Origin: DASXIW01 sp036497785
GTDB lineage: Bacteria > Pseudomonadota > Alphaproteobacteria > Acetobacterales > Acetobacteraceae
Direction: 5' to 3'
Length of the DNA: 18,274 nucleotides
Assembly: GCA_036497785.1 (NCBI GenBank)
Contig: DASXIW010000166.1
Location: forward strand, 1-18,274
The stretch's first letter is position 1. Every line of letters starts with the position of its first letter. The notes beneath the pieces were generated by a model. That model did not search any database. It had not been told where the DNA came from and was given only the letters and a program-made list of their open reading frames with translations. Below are positions 6,449-15,306 of this stretch, one piece after another. The position numbers and the translations under genes were made by a program.

Positions 6449-9367
6449 TCAGGCCAGCGTCAGTGCCCTGTCCACCAGCGCCGCCTGCTCGGCGGCATGC
6501 GTCTTGGCAAGCCCCGCCGCCGGGCTCGCCGCCTCGGGCCGCCCGATATACACGGGCCGCTTGGCCTTCACACGCAGTCCGGCCAGCACGTTCTCGATCT
6601 TCCGGTCGACGAAGCACCAGGCGCCGTTATTCTCTGGCTCCTCCTGGCACCACACCACCTCGGCGTTCGGATAGCGGGCCAGTTCCTTGGGCAGAGAGAT
6701 CGCCGGGAACGGATAGATCTGCTCCACCCGCACCAGCGCCACATCGGTGATCGCCCGCGCCCGCCGCTCGGCCAGCAGGTCGTAATAAACCTTGCCGCTG
6801 CACAGCACCACGCGCTTCACCTCCTTTTTCGGGGAGATGTCATCCTGCTCGCCGATCACGGTGCGGAACCGGCTGCCCGCCGCGAACTCGCTCAGCGCAG
6901 ACACCGCCAGCTTGTGGCGCAGCAGCGATTTCGGCGTCATCAGCACCAGCGGCTTGCGGAAATTCCGCTTCAGCTGGCGGCGCAGCGCATGGAAGTAGTT
7001 GGCCGGCGTGGTGATGTTCCCCACCGTCATGTTCCGCTCGGCGCAAAGCTGCAAATAGCGCTCCAACCGGGCCGAGGAATGCTCCGGCCCCTGGCCTTCC
7101 TGCCCGTGCGGCAGCAGCATCACCAGGCCGGACATACGAAGCCACTTGCTCTCGCCGCTGGCCACGAACTGGTCGATGATCACCTGCGCGCCATTGGCAA
7201 AATCGCCAAACTGCGCCTCCCACAACACCAGCGTGCGCGGATCGGCCAGCGTGTAGCCGTATTCGAAGCCTAGCACGCCTACTTCGGACAGCAGCGAGTT
7301 GTAGATCTCGATCTTCGCCTGTTGGTCCGCGATGTTGTTCAGCGGCACATATTCGTTCTGGCTGGTCTGGTCGATCAGCACGGCATGGCGCTGGCTGAAC
7401 GTGCCGCGTTGCACATCCTCGCCAGACAGCCGCACCCGGTGGCCTTCCAGCAGCAACGATCCGAAGGCCAGCGCCTCGCCGGTCGCCCAGTCAATGCCCT
7501 CGCCGCTCTCGAACATCGCCCGCTTGGCCTCAAGCTGGCGGACGATCTTCGGATTGACGTCGAATTTCCCCGGCACGCGCACGATCGCCTCGCCCACGCG
7601 CTTCAGCGTCGCCGCATGTACCTCGGTCGCGTCCTCGGTCCACTCGGACTCGTTGTCTGGGGTGGACAGGCCGGACCAATGGCCTTCCAGCCAATCCGCC
7701 TTGTTCGGCTTGTACGCCTGCGCCGCCTTGTAGCTCTCTTCCAGCATGGCGGTCAGGCTGTCCCACATGCCCTGCGCCTCGCCGGCGCTCACCACGGCCT
7801 CGGCCTCCAGCCGTTCGGCATACAGCGCCCGCGTCGTCTTCAGGTCCTTGATGGCGCGATACATGATCGGCTGGGTGAAAGCCGGCTCGTCCGTCTCGTT
7901 ATGGCCATGGCGGCGATAGCACACCACATCCAGCACGATGTCGCCGCCGAACTCCTGGCGGAACTCGGCTGCCACCTGCGCCGCCCACACCACCGCCTCG
8001 GGATTGTCGCCGTTCACATGCAGGATCGGTGCCTGGATCGACTTGGCCACATCAGTGCAATACAGCCCGGAATAGGCATGCGCGGGCACCGTCGTGAACC
8101 CGATCTGATTGTTCACCACCAGATGCACCGTGCCGCCGGTGCGGTAGCCGATCAGCTGGCTCATCGCCAGGGTCTCGTACACCAGCCCCTGCCCCGCGAA
8201 CGCCGCGTCGCCGTGCATCAGGATGCCCATCACGGACCGGCGCTGCTTGTTGTCGCCCGCCATGTCCTGGCGCGCGCGCACCTTGCCCACCACCACGGGA
8301 TCAACCGCCTCCAGATGCGAGGGGTTGGGCTGCAAGGACAGATGCACCGTCTTGCCGCCAATCTCGACATCGGTGGACGTGCCCAGATGGTATTTCACGT
8401 CGCCGGAGCCCTGCACGTCATCCGGTTTGAAGCTGTTGCCGCCGAACTCGCTGAACAGCGCGGTGTGCGGCTTCTTGACGATGTTCACCAGCGTGTTCAA
8501 CCGTCCGCGATGCGGCATGCCGATGGCGATTTCGCTCACCCCGCCACGCGCCGCCGTATCGATGATGGCGTGCAGCGCCGGGATGGTCACTTCCGCGCCC
8601 TCAAGCCCGAACCGCTTGGTCCCGACATAACGCTTCTGGCAGAACGCCTCCAGCCCCTCGGCCTCGGTCAGCTGCTTCAGAATGGTCTTGCGGGCCTCGT
8701 TGGCGAAGGCGCTGCGCCAGGGCGCGCCCTCGATCCTGCGCTGGATCCACGCCTTCTGGGCGGGATCCTGGATATGCATGAATTCCACGCCGACCGGGCC
8801 GCAATAGCTCTCCCGCAGGATCTGCAGGATCTGGCGCGGCGTGCCGACCTCCAGGCCCAGCACGTTGTCGATGAAGATCGGCCGGTCCATGTCGGCTTCA
8901 GCGAAGCCATAGGCGGCGGGGTCCAGCTCGGGATGCGGCTTGGCCACCTGCAAGCCGAGCGGATCGAGCTGGGCCTCCAGATGCCCGCGCACCCGATAGG
9001 CCCGCACCATCATCAGCGCGCGAATACTGTCCTTGGTCGCCGTGCGCACTTGCTCCAGCGTCACCGCGGCGGTCGCATCGGCAGTGGCCTTGCCATCCTT
9101 GCCCAGCTTGCCCGCAACCTGCCCACGCGCGCCGGCCGGTGCCGCCTTGACCGGTTCCGCCTCACCGAACTCGAAGCGCCGCGGCGCCCAGGACGCGCCG
9201 GACGCGTCGGTTAGAACCGCCCGCGCCTCGTCGTTCAGGGCTGCGAACAGCTCGGCGAAGCTCGGATCCACCAAAGCGGGGTTGGCGACCCACTTGGCGT
9301 ACAGATCGGCGATGAAAGCGGCATTGGACCCGTTCAGCGCAGTGGCGAGAATGTCGACGCCTGCCAT
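6449..9367 (-). CDS. sucA: 2-oxoglutarate dehydrogenase E1 component
   Basis: The thiamine-diphosphate-dependent E1 decarboxylates 2-oxoglutarate and transfers the succinyl group to the lipoyl arm of E2. The protein has 972 residues. The N-terminal segment, with FIADLYAKWVANP, resembles the short E2-binding region of OdhA/SucA. GMPHRGRLN contains a conserved active-site His at 286. The TPP site starts at HGDAAFAGQG (385-394) and ends in NNQIGFTT (419-426). The C-terminal transketolase-like half contains PHGQEGQGPEHSSAR and WCQEEPENNGAW, both family hallmarks. I chose the ATG at 9367 because it follows GGGGGAAG on the minus strand and starts where homologous proteins start. The frame is open for 30 more codons to 9457, but that extension is not protein-like. 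A gap of 160 bases with a hairpin separates it from sucD, so it may have its own promoter. Confidence 0.97.
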   Translation of the reverse strand: MAGVDILATALNGSNAAFIADLYAKWVANPALVDPSFAELFAALNDEARAVLTDASGASWAPRRFEFGEAEPVKAAPAGARGQVAGKLGKDGKATADATAAVTLEQVRTATKDSIRALMMVRAYRVRGHLEAQLDPLGLQVAKPHPELDPAAYGFAEADMDRPIFIDNVLGLEVGTPRQILQILRESYCGPVGVEFMHIQDPAQKAWIQRRIEGAPWRSAFANEARKTILKQLTEAEGLEAFCQKRYVGTKRFGLEGAEVTIPALHAIIDTAARGGVSEIAIGMPHRGRLNTLVNIVKKPHTALFSEFGGNSFKPDDVQGSGDVKYHLGTSTDVEIGGKTVHLSLQPNPSHLEAVDPVVVGKVRARQDMAGDNKQRRSVMGILMHGDAAFAGQGLVYETLAMSQLIGYRTGGTVHLVVNNQIGFTTVPAHAYSGLYCTDVAKSIQAPILHVNGDNPEAVVWAAQVAAEFRQEFGGDIVLDVVCYRRHGHNETDEPAFTQPIMYRAIKDLKTTRALYAERLEAEAVVSAGEAQGMWDSLTAMLEESYKAAQAYKPNKADWLEGHWSGLSTPDNESEWTEDATEVHAATLKRVGEAIVRVPGKFDVNPKIVRQLEAKRAMFESGEGIDWATGEALAFGSLLLEGHRVRLSGEDVQRGTFSQRHAVLIDQTSQNEYVPLNNIADQQAKIEIYNSLLSEVGVLGFEYGYTLADPRTLVLWEAQFGDFANGAQVIIDQFVASGESKWLRMSGLVMLLPHGQEGQGPEHSSARLERYLQLCAERNMTVGNITTPANYFHALRRQLKRNFRKPLVLMTPKSLLRHKLAVSALSEFAAGSRFRTVIGEQDDISPKKEVKRVVLCSGKVYYDLLAERRARAITDVALVRVEQIYPFPAISLPKELARYPNAEVVWCQEEPENNGAWCFVDRKIENVLAGLRVKAKRPVYIGRPEAASPAAGLAKTHAAEQAALVDRALTLA

Positions 9368-9497
9368 TAGTCTTCCCCCATCACGTCCGGTGTACGACCG
9401 AAACACAATCCGCCTAACATAGGACCCGCATTGGCGTTCACCGATGCAGCTCCTCACCCCTCAGTATTGCTTCCACCGCATGCTTCCGGCGAAAGCC

Positions 9498-9521
9498 AGC
9501 CCGCCGGTCGCCCGGCGGGCT
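9498..9521 (-). terminator. Strong GC hairpin between sucD and sucA
   Basis: There is a perfect 10-base inverted repeat, AGCCCGCCGG and CCGGCGGGCT, around a four-base loop that reads GCGA on the minus strand, a GNRA tetraloop. It begins six bases after the sucD stop. It is followed by GGCTTTCGCC, so there is no long T-run. It could be a partial terminator or attenuator after mdh-sucCD, or an mRNA-stabilising 3' hairpin. It suggests that sucCD and sucAB levels can differ. Confidence 0.6.
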
Positions 9522-9527
9522 GCCGCA

Positions 9528-10402
9528 TCAGCCCTGCAACGCCTTCACCATGCTGCTGCCCAGCGCCGACGGGCTCTCCGCCACATGGATGCCGGCGCTG
9601 CGCATCGCCTCGAACTTCGCCGCCGCCGTATCGCGCCCGCCGCTGATCACCGCGCCGGCATGGCCCATGCGGCGGCCCGCAGGCGCCGTCGCCCCGGCGA
9701 TGAAGCCCACGATCGGCTTCTTCACATTGTTGCTCGCGATGAATTCGGCCGCGTCGATCTCGCTGGCGCCGCCGATCTCACCGATCATGATGATCATTTC
9801 GGTCTCGCGATCGGCCAGGAACATTTCCAGCACCTCGATGAAGTCGGTGCCCTTCACCGGGTCGCCGCCAATGCCCACGCAGCTGCTCTGCCCCAGGCCC
9901 GCCGCCGTCGTCTGCGCCACCGCCTCATAGGTCAACGTGCCAGACCGCGAGACGATCCCAACCTTGCCCCGCCGATGAATATGCCCCGGCATGATGCCGA
10001 TCTTGCACGCATCCGGCGTGATCACCCCTGGGCAATTCGGCCCGATCAGGCGCGACTTGCTGCCGGACAGCGCCCGCTTCACCCGCACCATGTCCAGCAC
10101 CGGAATACCCTCAGTGATGCACACGATCAGCGGCAGCTCGGCGTCGATCGCCTCCAGAATGGCATCGGCCGCGAATGGCGGCGGCACATAGATCGCCGAC
10201 GCATTGGCCCCGGTCTTCTCCACCGCCTCGGCCACCGTGTCGAACACCGGCAGGTTCAGATGGGTGCTGCCGCCCTTGCCCGGCGTCACGCCACCCATCA
10301 CCTTGGTGCCATAGGCGATCGCCTGCTCGGAATGGAACGTGCCCTGCGCCCCGGTGAATCCCTGGGTAATCACGCGGGTATTGGCATCAACGAGAACGGC
10401 CA

Positions 10403-10403
<1 letters not shown>
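9528..10403 (-). CDS. sucD: Succinyl-CoA synthetase alpha subunit (ADP-forming)
   Basis: The alpha subunit binds CoA and carries the phosphohistidine in the reversible conversion of succinyl-CoA to succinate with ATP (or GTP) formation. The 291-residue length matches the family. Visible features are the N-terminal CoA-binding Rossmann domain (TQGFTGAQGTFHSEQA near 14-29, VPPPFAADAI, RLIGPNCPGVI) and the phosphorylated His in RRMGHAGAVISGG (about residue 246-247). EIGGASEIDAAEFI is the usual interface segment. Its ATG overlaps the sucC stop by one base (TAATG), consistent with equimolar translation of the two subunits. Confidence 0.97.
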
Positions 10404-11599
<1,196 letters not shown>

Positions 11600-11603
11600 C
11601 GGT

Positions 11604-12557
11604 TCAGACGCCCAGCTTCTTGAAGGCTTCGATCAGATCCTTCACCGCGTTGCAGGATTTATCGAAAGCCGCCTTTTCCGTGGCGTTCAGCTCCACTTCC
11701 ACGATCTTCTCCACGCCGTTCGCCCCGATCACCACCGGCACGCCGATATAAAGATCCTTCAGCCCGTATTCGCCGTTCAGCTGCACCGCCGCCGGCAGCA
11801 CCCGCCGCTTGTCCTTCAGATACGCCTCGGCCATGGCCACCGCGCTCGCCGCCGGCGCATAGAAGGCGCTGCCCTTTTCCAGCAGCTTCACGATCTCGCC
11901 GCCGCCATTGGCCGTGCGCATGCAGATCGCGTCGATCTTCTCCTGGGTGGTCCAGCCCATCTTGATGAGATCCGGCACCGGAATGCCCGCCACCGTCGAA
12001 TACCGCGTCAGGGGCACCATGGTGTCGCCATGCCCGCCCAGCACGAAGGCGGTCACGTCCTCGACGGACACGTTGAACTCCTGCGCCAGGAACAGCCGGA
12101 ACCGGCTGCTGTCCAGCACCCCCGCCATGCCCACCACCTTGTTGGCGGGCAGGCCGGATTTCTGCTGCATCACCCACACCATCACATCCAGCGGGTTGGT
12201 GATAACGATAACAAACGCGTCAGGGCAATGCGTTTTGATGCCCTCGGCCACCTGCGCGATCACACCCGCATTCTTCGTCAGCAGGTCGTCGCGGCTCATA
12301 CCCGGCATGCGCGGGAAGCCGGCAGTGACGATCACCACGTCCGAGCCGGCGATGGCTGCGTAATCCGACCCGCCGGACATCGCGCTGTCGAACCCGTCGA
12401 CCGGGCCGGACTGCATGATATCCAGCGCCTTGCCGGCGGCCACGCCACCGAAGACGTCGAACATCACGACGTCCCCCAGCTCCTTCAAGCCGATCAGATG
12501 GGCAAGCGTGCCACCGATATTGCCCGCGCCAATCAGCGCGATCTTGTTCCGTGCCAT
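11604..12557 (-). CDS. mdh: Malate dehydrogenase, LDH-like type
   Basis: This enzyme oxidises L-malate to oxaloacetate with NAD+. The 317-residue protein belongs to the LDH-like (MDH3) type usual in alphaproteobacteria, not the E. coli type. The NAD-binding motif GAGNIGG is at 10-16, with the adenosine-ribose-binding Asp at D34. Substrate arginines are R83 and R89 in AGFPRMPGMSRDD. N121 is in ITNPLDVMVW, the D149/R152 pair is in LDSSRFR, and the catalytic His H176 is in GGHGD. The loop has PRMPG where many relatives have PRKPG. The start at 12557 is preceded by AGGGA with proper spacing. A longer frame, 79 codons upstream to 12794, runs through the promoter region and is rejected. Mdh is the first gene of the operon. 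Confidence 0.97.
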   Translation of the reverse strand: MARNKIALIGAGNIGGTLAHLIGLKELGDVVMFDVFGGVAAGKALDIMQSGPVDGFDSAMSGGSDYAAIAGSDVVIVTAGFPRMPGMSRDDLLTKNAGVIAQVAEGIKTHCPDAFVIVITNPLDVMVWVMQQKSGLPANKVVGMAGVLDSSRFRLFLAQEFNVSVEDVTAFVLGGHGDTMVPLTRYSTVAGIPVPDLIKMGWTTQEKIDAICMRTANGGGEIVKLLEKGSAFYAPAASAVAMAEAYLKDKRRVLPAAVQLNGEYGLKDLYIGVPVVIGANGVEKIVEVELNATEKAAFDKSCNAVKDLIEAFKKLGV

Positions 12558-12723
12558 GAAGGGTATCCCTAACGAGGACCGAGGTGAAAACAGGGTAGGA
12601 AGCCGCTTCGCTGAGAAGCAGCGCCCGCCGAGCACCCGGTCACCCGGAAGGCGCCCGTTGCTAGCCCATTGCCGCAAACCCGGCAAGACGCGCCGCCGCA
12701 TCGCCGCGGCGGCAACCACAGCT

Positions 12724-12752
12724 TTGGACTTGATAATACCATACGTTACAGT
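12724..12752 (+). promoter_or_regulatory. Candidate promoter of the reductase/TetR/exporter cassette
   Basis: TTGGAC (12724-12729) and TACAGT (12747-12752) are separated by 17 bases and resemble the -35 and -10 hexamers of a housekeeping sigma factor. They lie about 33 bases before the reductase start codon. The next best -35, TTGATA at 12730-12735, has no well-placed -10. This promoter overlaps the divergent mdh promoter. Confidence 0.4.
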
Positions 12753-12761
12753 ATCTATGTA
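12733..12761 (-). promoter_or_regulatory. Candidate promoter of the mdh-sucCD operon
   Basis: On the minus strand a good -10 hexamer TATTAT (12738-12733) lies 17 bases downstream of a weak -35 TACATA (12761-12756). This is the only AT-rich stretch in front of mdh and would give an untranslated leader of roughly 170 bases. That leader contains an imperfect hairpin at 12602-12622 (GCCGCTTC and GAAGCAGC). Confidence 0.35.
12736..12754. promoter_or_regulatory. Candidate TetR-family operator
   Basis: ATACCATACGTTACAGTAT is an imperfect 19-base inverted repeat. Six of nine base pairs match, with arms ATAC and GTAT. Its size and arms suit a TetR-type dimer. It sits over the -10 region of the cassette promoter and inside the mdh promoter. 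The cassette's own TetR gene is the obvious candidate ligand, but this is inference. Confidence 0.4.
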
Positions 12762-12771
12762 GAATGTCCTC

Positions 12772-12777
12772 AAGGAG
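12772..12777 (+). promoter_or_regulatory. Ribosome binding site that fixes the reductase start
   Basis: AAGGAG lies seven bases before the ATG at 12785. This decides against the upstream in-frame ATG at 12764, which has no such site and lies in the promoter region. Confidence 0.8.
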
Positions 12778-12784
12778 CCACCCC

Positions 12785-13360
12785 ATGCCCGCATCGACCC
12801 CCAATTTCCGTCTCCTCGGCATCTCAGGCAGCATCCGCCGGGAATCCACCAACAGCATCATCCTGCGCACGCTGGCCGAAATGCTCGGCGGCAAGTCCGC
12901 GCTGACCCTGTTCCCGCTCGACGACGTGCCCATGTATAATAGCGACCTGGAGGGCGACCAACTCCCCGCCTCCGTGCGCGCGCTCAAGGACGCCATCGCG
13001 GCAAGCGACGGCCTCATCCTCGCCACGCCGGAATACAATCACGGCATGTCTGGCGTGCTGAAAAACGCGCTCGACTGGGCCTCCCGCCCCGCCTTCGCCT
13101 CGCCGCTCAAGCACAAGCCCGCCCTGCTCATGACGTCCTCGCCCGGCTATGTCGGCGGCGCCCGGGCGCATGCGCAAATGCAGGAGACGCTAACCTCCAC
13201 CCTGGCGCGCGTCATCGTCCGGCCCCAGGTCGTCATTGCCGGCGTCATGCAGAAGATCACGGACGGAAAGCTGACCGACGAGGCCACCCTCCGCTTCTGC
13301 CTGGACGCCATCGACGACCTGCTGCGCGAAATCGGCCTGATGTCCCAGCGCGCCGCCTGA
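12785..13360 (+). CDS. NADPH-dependent FMN reductase family protein (ChrR/YieF-like quinone reductase)
   Basis: This is a small flavodoxin-fold protein of 191 residues that binds FMN and passes electrons from NAD(P)H to quinones, azo compounds, chromate or similar acceptors. SGSIRRESTN at 14-23 is the FMN-phosphate loop. TPEYNHGMSGVLKNALDWAS at 81-100 is the family signature around the isoalloxazine ring. There is no signal peptide, so it is cytoplasmic. It heads a plus-strand cassette with a TetR gene eight bases downstream and a drug exporter after that, which points to a role in detoxifying a redox-active compound. The true substrate cannot be read from sequence. It might instead supply reduced flavin, but no flavin-dependent monooxygenase is adjacent. 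Confidence 0.9.
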   Translation: MPASTPNFRLLGISGSIRRESTNSIILRTLAEMLGGKSALTLFPLDDVPMYNSDLEGDQLPASVRALKDAIAASDGLILATPEYNHGMSGVLKNALDWASRPAFASPLKHKPALLMTSSPGYVGGARAHAQMQETLTSTLARVIVRPQVVIAGVMQKITDGKLTDEATLRFCLDAIDDLLREIGLMSQRAA

Positions 13361-13368
13361 CCCTGCCA

Positions 13369-14025
13369 ATGCCCGCTCCTCCCACCACCGGCACGCCGGA
13401 ACCGCCACGCCGCACCCGGCGCGGGGACGAGCGGGACGCGCAGATCCGCGCCCATGCAACGGCGTTGTTCCTCGAACGGGGCTATAACGGCGTCAGCATC
13501 GACGACATCCTGCGCGAGGTCGGCGGCTCCAAGACCAATGTCTACAGCTTCTACGGCGGCAAGGACGGCCTGTTCCTTGCCGTCATGGAGGCAACCATCA
13601 AGGAACTCGTCCAACCGATGTTGCAGGTCCGGGTCACCGGCCTGCCGCTCGAAATGGGCCTACTGACATTCGCCGAAACACTGCTCAGCGTCCTGCTGCA
13701 GCAGCGCCATCTGGCCTTCCAGCGCCTGGTGATCGCCGAAGCCCTACGGCACCCGCAAATCGGCTCCAGCTGGTATGCCAACGGCCCAGCCGCGACCCAC
13801 GCCATACTGGAGCGCTTCCTGCGCGAGCAGCAGGCACTCGGCCGGGTGCGGCCGCAGATCGACCCGGCCGCCACCGCCGTCCTGTTCCACGACATGGTGA
13901 TCTTCGACCTTCTGAACCGCGCGATGATGGCGATCGACGGGGGCCCGACCCAGGCCGACATCGCCGCCACCATCCGGCGCGCGGTCGAGATCACGACAAT
14001 GGCTATCGGAACCCCCGCCCAGTGA
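13369..14025 (+). CDS. TetR/AcrR-family transcriptional repressor
   Basis: The protein has 218 residues. The N-terminal DNA-binding domain covers about residues 22-68, with the helix-turn-helix around GVSIDDILREVGGSKTNVYSFYGGKDGLF, a clear TetR signature. The C-terminal ligand-binding and dimerisation part carries FAETLLSVLL and a run of amphipathic helices typical of TetR_C domains, and it is expected to bind the inducing compound. The first 18 residues are rich in Pro, Thr and Arg and precede the fold. There is no clear ribosome binding site, so translation probably depends on the reductase gene ending eight bases upstream. Its stop overlaps the exporter start by four bases. It probably represses its own cassette through the inverted repeat at 12736-12754. 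Confidence 0.92.
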   Translation: MPAPPTTGTPEPPRRTRRGDERDAQIRAHATALFLERGYNGVSIDDILREVGGSKTNVYSFYGGKDGLFLAVMEATIKELVQPMLQVRVTGLPLEMGLLTFAETLLSVLLQQRHLAFQRLVIAEALRHPQIGSSWYANGPAATHAILERFLREQQALGRVRPQIDPAATAVLFHDMVIFDLLNRAMMAIDGGPTQADIAATIRRAVEITTMAIGTPAQ

Positions 14026-15230
14026 AACTGCGCCCGGCCAGCCCCGTCTTCTCCATCTTCCTCGGCATGCTGGCCGCCCTGCCGCCGTTGTCGATCGACA
14101 TGGCGCTGCCCGCCCTTGTGCCGATCACGGCAGCACTGCGCACCACGCCAGACATGGCAGGGCTGACGCTCAGCCTGTTCATGGCGGGCTTCGCCATCAG
14201 CCCCATCGCCTACGGCCCGCTCGCCGACCGCTTCGGCCGCCGGCCCGTGCTGTTCGCCGGCCTCGTCCTGTTCACCGCCGGCGGCCTCGCCGCCACCTTC
14301 GCCACCTCCATCGCCCTGCTGCTCGGCGCGCGCCTCGCGCAGGGCGCCGGCGCCGGAGCAGGCATGACCCTCGCCTTCACCATCACCCGCGATCTGTTCG
14401 AGGGCTGCGCCGCGCAAACCCGCTTCGCCGTCATCACCGTCGTCGCCAACATCGCCCCGATCGTTGCTCCCACGCTCGGGGCCGTGCTGCTGGGCTCCCT
14501 GGGCTGGCGTGGCATCTACGGTGTCACCGCGCTCAGCGGCGTGGTCCTGGCAAGCGTGGTCGTCCTCGGCCTCGCCGAAACCCGCCCATCACGCAGCCCC
14601 ACAGGCCCGATGCTGCCGTGCCTGGCGCGCGACTATCGCCGTGTCCTCGCGCATCACGAAACCCTGTCGCACATCGCGGTCAACGCGCTGGGCTTCGGCT
14701 GGATGTTCGCCTACGTGGCCGGCTCGCCGCTGGTCTTCCTCGGCGTGTTCCACCTCGCCCCCGCCCTCTACGCCGCCATCTTCGCCTGCACCGGGTCGGG
14801 CATCGTCGCGGGCGCCGGGCTGAATGGCTGGCTCGCCCGGCACGCCGTGCCGCCCCACCGCGTGCTACTTGCCGCCATCCTATTTGCCCTGGCGGCCACC
14901 ATCGCCCTCGTCGGCCTCACCGTCGCCGGCCGCCTGTCGCTGCCGCTCTTCGTGCCGCTGCTGGTGCTGGCAACCACCTGCTTCGGGCTGGCCGCGCCCA
15001 GCGCCGCCCATGGCGCGCTCGACCCGGTGCCGGACCTCGCCGGCATCGCCGGCGGTCTGCTCACCTCGATGCAAATGCTAACCGGCGCGGTCGCCAGCCT
15101 TGCCGTAGCCCTGCTATTCCCGGCCCTCGGTGCCCTGGCCATGGCCGGCACAATGGCCGTCTGCGCCCTCGCCGCGCTGGTCATCTATTTGCCGTGCATT
15201 TTGCCCAGCCCGGTCGAGCCACTCGCTTAA
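14022..15230 (+). CDS. MFS drug exporter, Bcr/CflA type
   Basis: This 402-residue integral inner-membrane protein has about twelve hydrophobic segments and is a proton-driven multidrug efflux transporter of the major facilitator superfamily. LPPLSIDMALPALVPI at 20-35 is the N-terminal hallmark of the Bcr/CflA (DHA1) subgroup. GPLADRFGRRPVL at 65-77 is MFS motif A in the loop between helices 2 and 3. ARLAQGAGAGAGMTLAFTITRDLF is the helix 4-5 region of the subgroup, with the conserved Arg. NIAPIVAPTLGAVLLGSLGWRGIY matches the helix 5 antiporter motif (motif C-like, ApxlGg). The start is GTG at 14022, sharing GTGA with the TetR stop, so expression is coupled. Substrate is unknown. It ends at an AT-rich inverted repeat. 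Confidence 0.93.
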   Translation: MKLRPASPVFSIFLGMLAALPPLSIDMALPALVPITAALRTTPDMAGLTLSLFMAGFAISPIAYGPLADRFGRRPVLFAGLVLFTAGGLAATFATSIALLLGARLAQGAGAGAGMTLAFTITRDLFEGCAAQTRFAVITVVANIAPIVAPTLGAVLLGSLGWRGIYGVTALSGVVLASVVVLGLAETRPSRSPTGPMLPCLARDYRRVLAHHETLSHIAVNALGFGWMFAYVAGSPLVFLGVFHLAPALYAAIFACTGSGIVAGAGLNGWLARHAVPPHRVLLAAILFALAATIALVGLTVAGRLSLPLFVPLLVLATTCFGLAAPSAAHGALDPVPDLAGIAGGLLTSMQMLTGAVASLAVALLFPALGALAMAGTMAVCALAALVIYLPCILPSPVEPLA

Positions 15231-15306
15231 ACGGATAAGATTTTTTGCTTCTTTTTTGCAAAAAAGAAGTTCTCAAAAAGCCAGTCTTTAAAAACTTCTA
15301 TCCGTT
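15230..15306. repeat. AT-rich nested inverted repeat, likely bidirectional terminator or small repeat element
   Basis: The outer arms are AACGGATA (15230-15237) and TATCCGTT (15299-15306). The pairing extends outward with a one-base shift into both flanking TTAA stops, and inward to T6 (15241-15246) against A5 (15290-15294). The centre is a perfect 22-base palindrome at 15248-15269, with arms CTTCTTTTTTG and CAAAAAAGAAG. A further pair is AGAAGTT (15265-15271) with AACTTCT (15293-15299), which competes with the outer fold. The exporter's stop codon lies at its left edge and the zapE stop at its right edge. Its A+T content contrasts sharply with the surroundings. Function as a terminator for both convergent genes is likely; an interspersed repeat is also possible. 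Confidence 0.8.

Noticed and set aside
9368..9457. Upstream extension of sucA by 30 codons
   Set aside because: The added residues (MRSCIGERQCGSYVRR and following) are unlike any SucA N-terminus, and the ATG at 9367 has a good ribosome binding site and the expected family start.
12602..12622. Hairpin GCCGCTTC/GAAGCAGC in the mdh leader as a riboswitch
   Set aside because: It is a single short stem with one mismatch. No known aptamer pattern surrounds it, so there is no basis for a riboswitch call.
12558..12794. Upstream extension of mdh by 79 codons
   Set aside because: It runs through the AT-rich promoter region and the reductase ribosome binding site. Family proteins begin at MARNKIALIGAGNIG.
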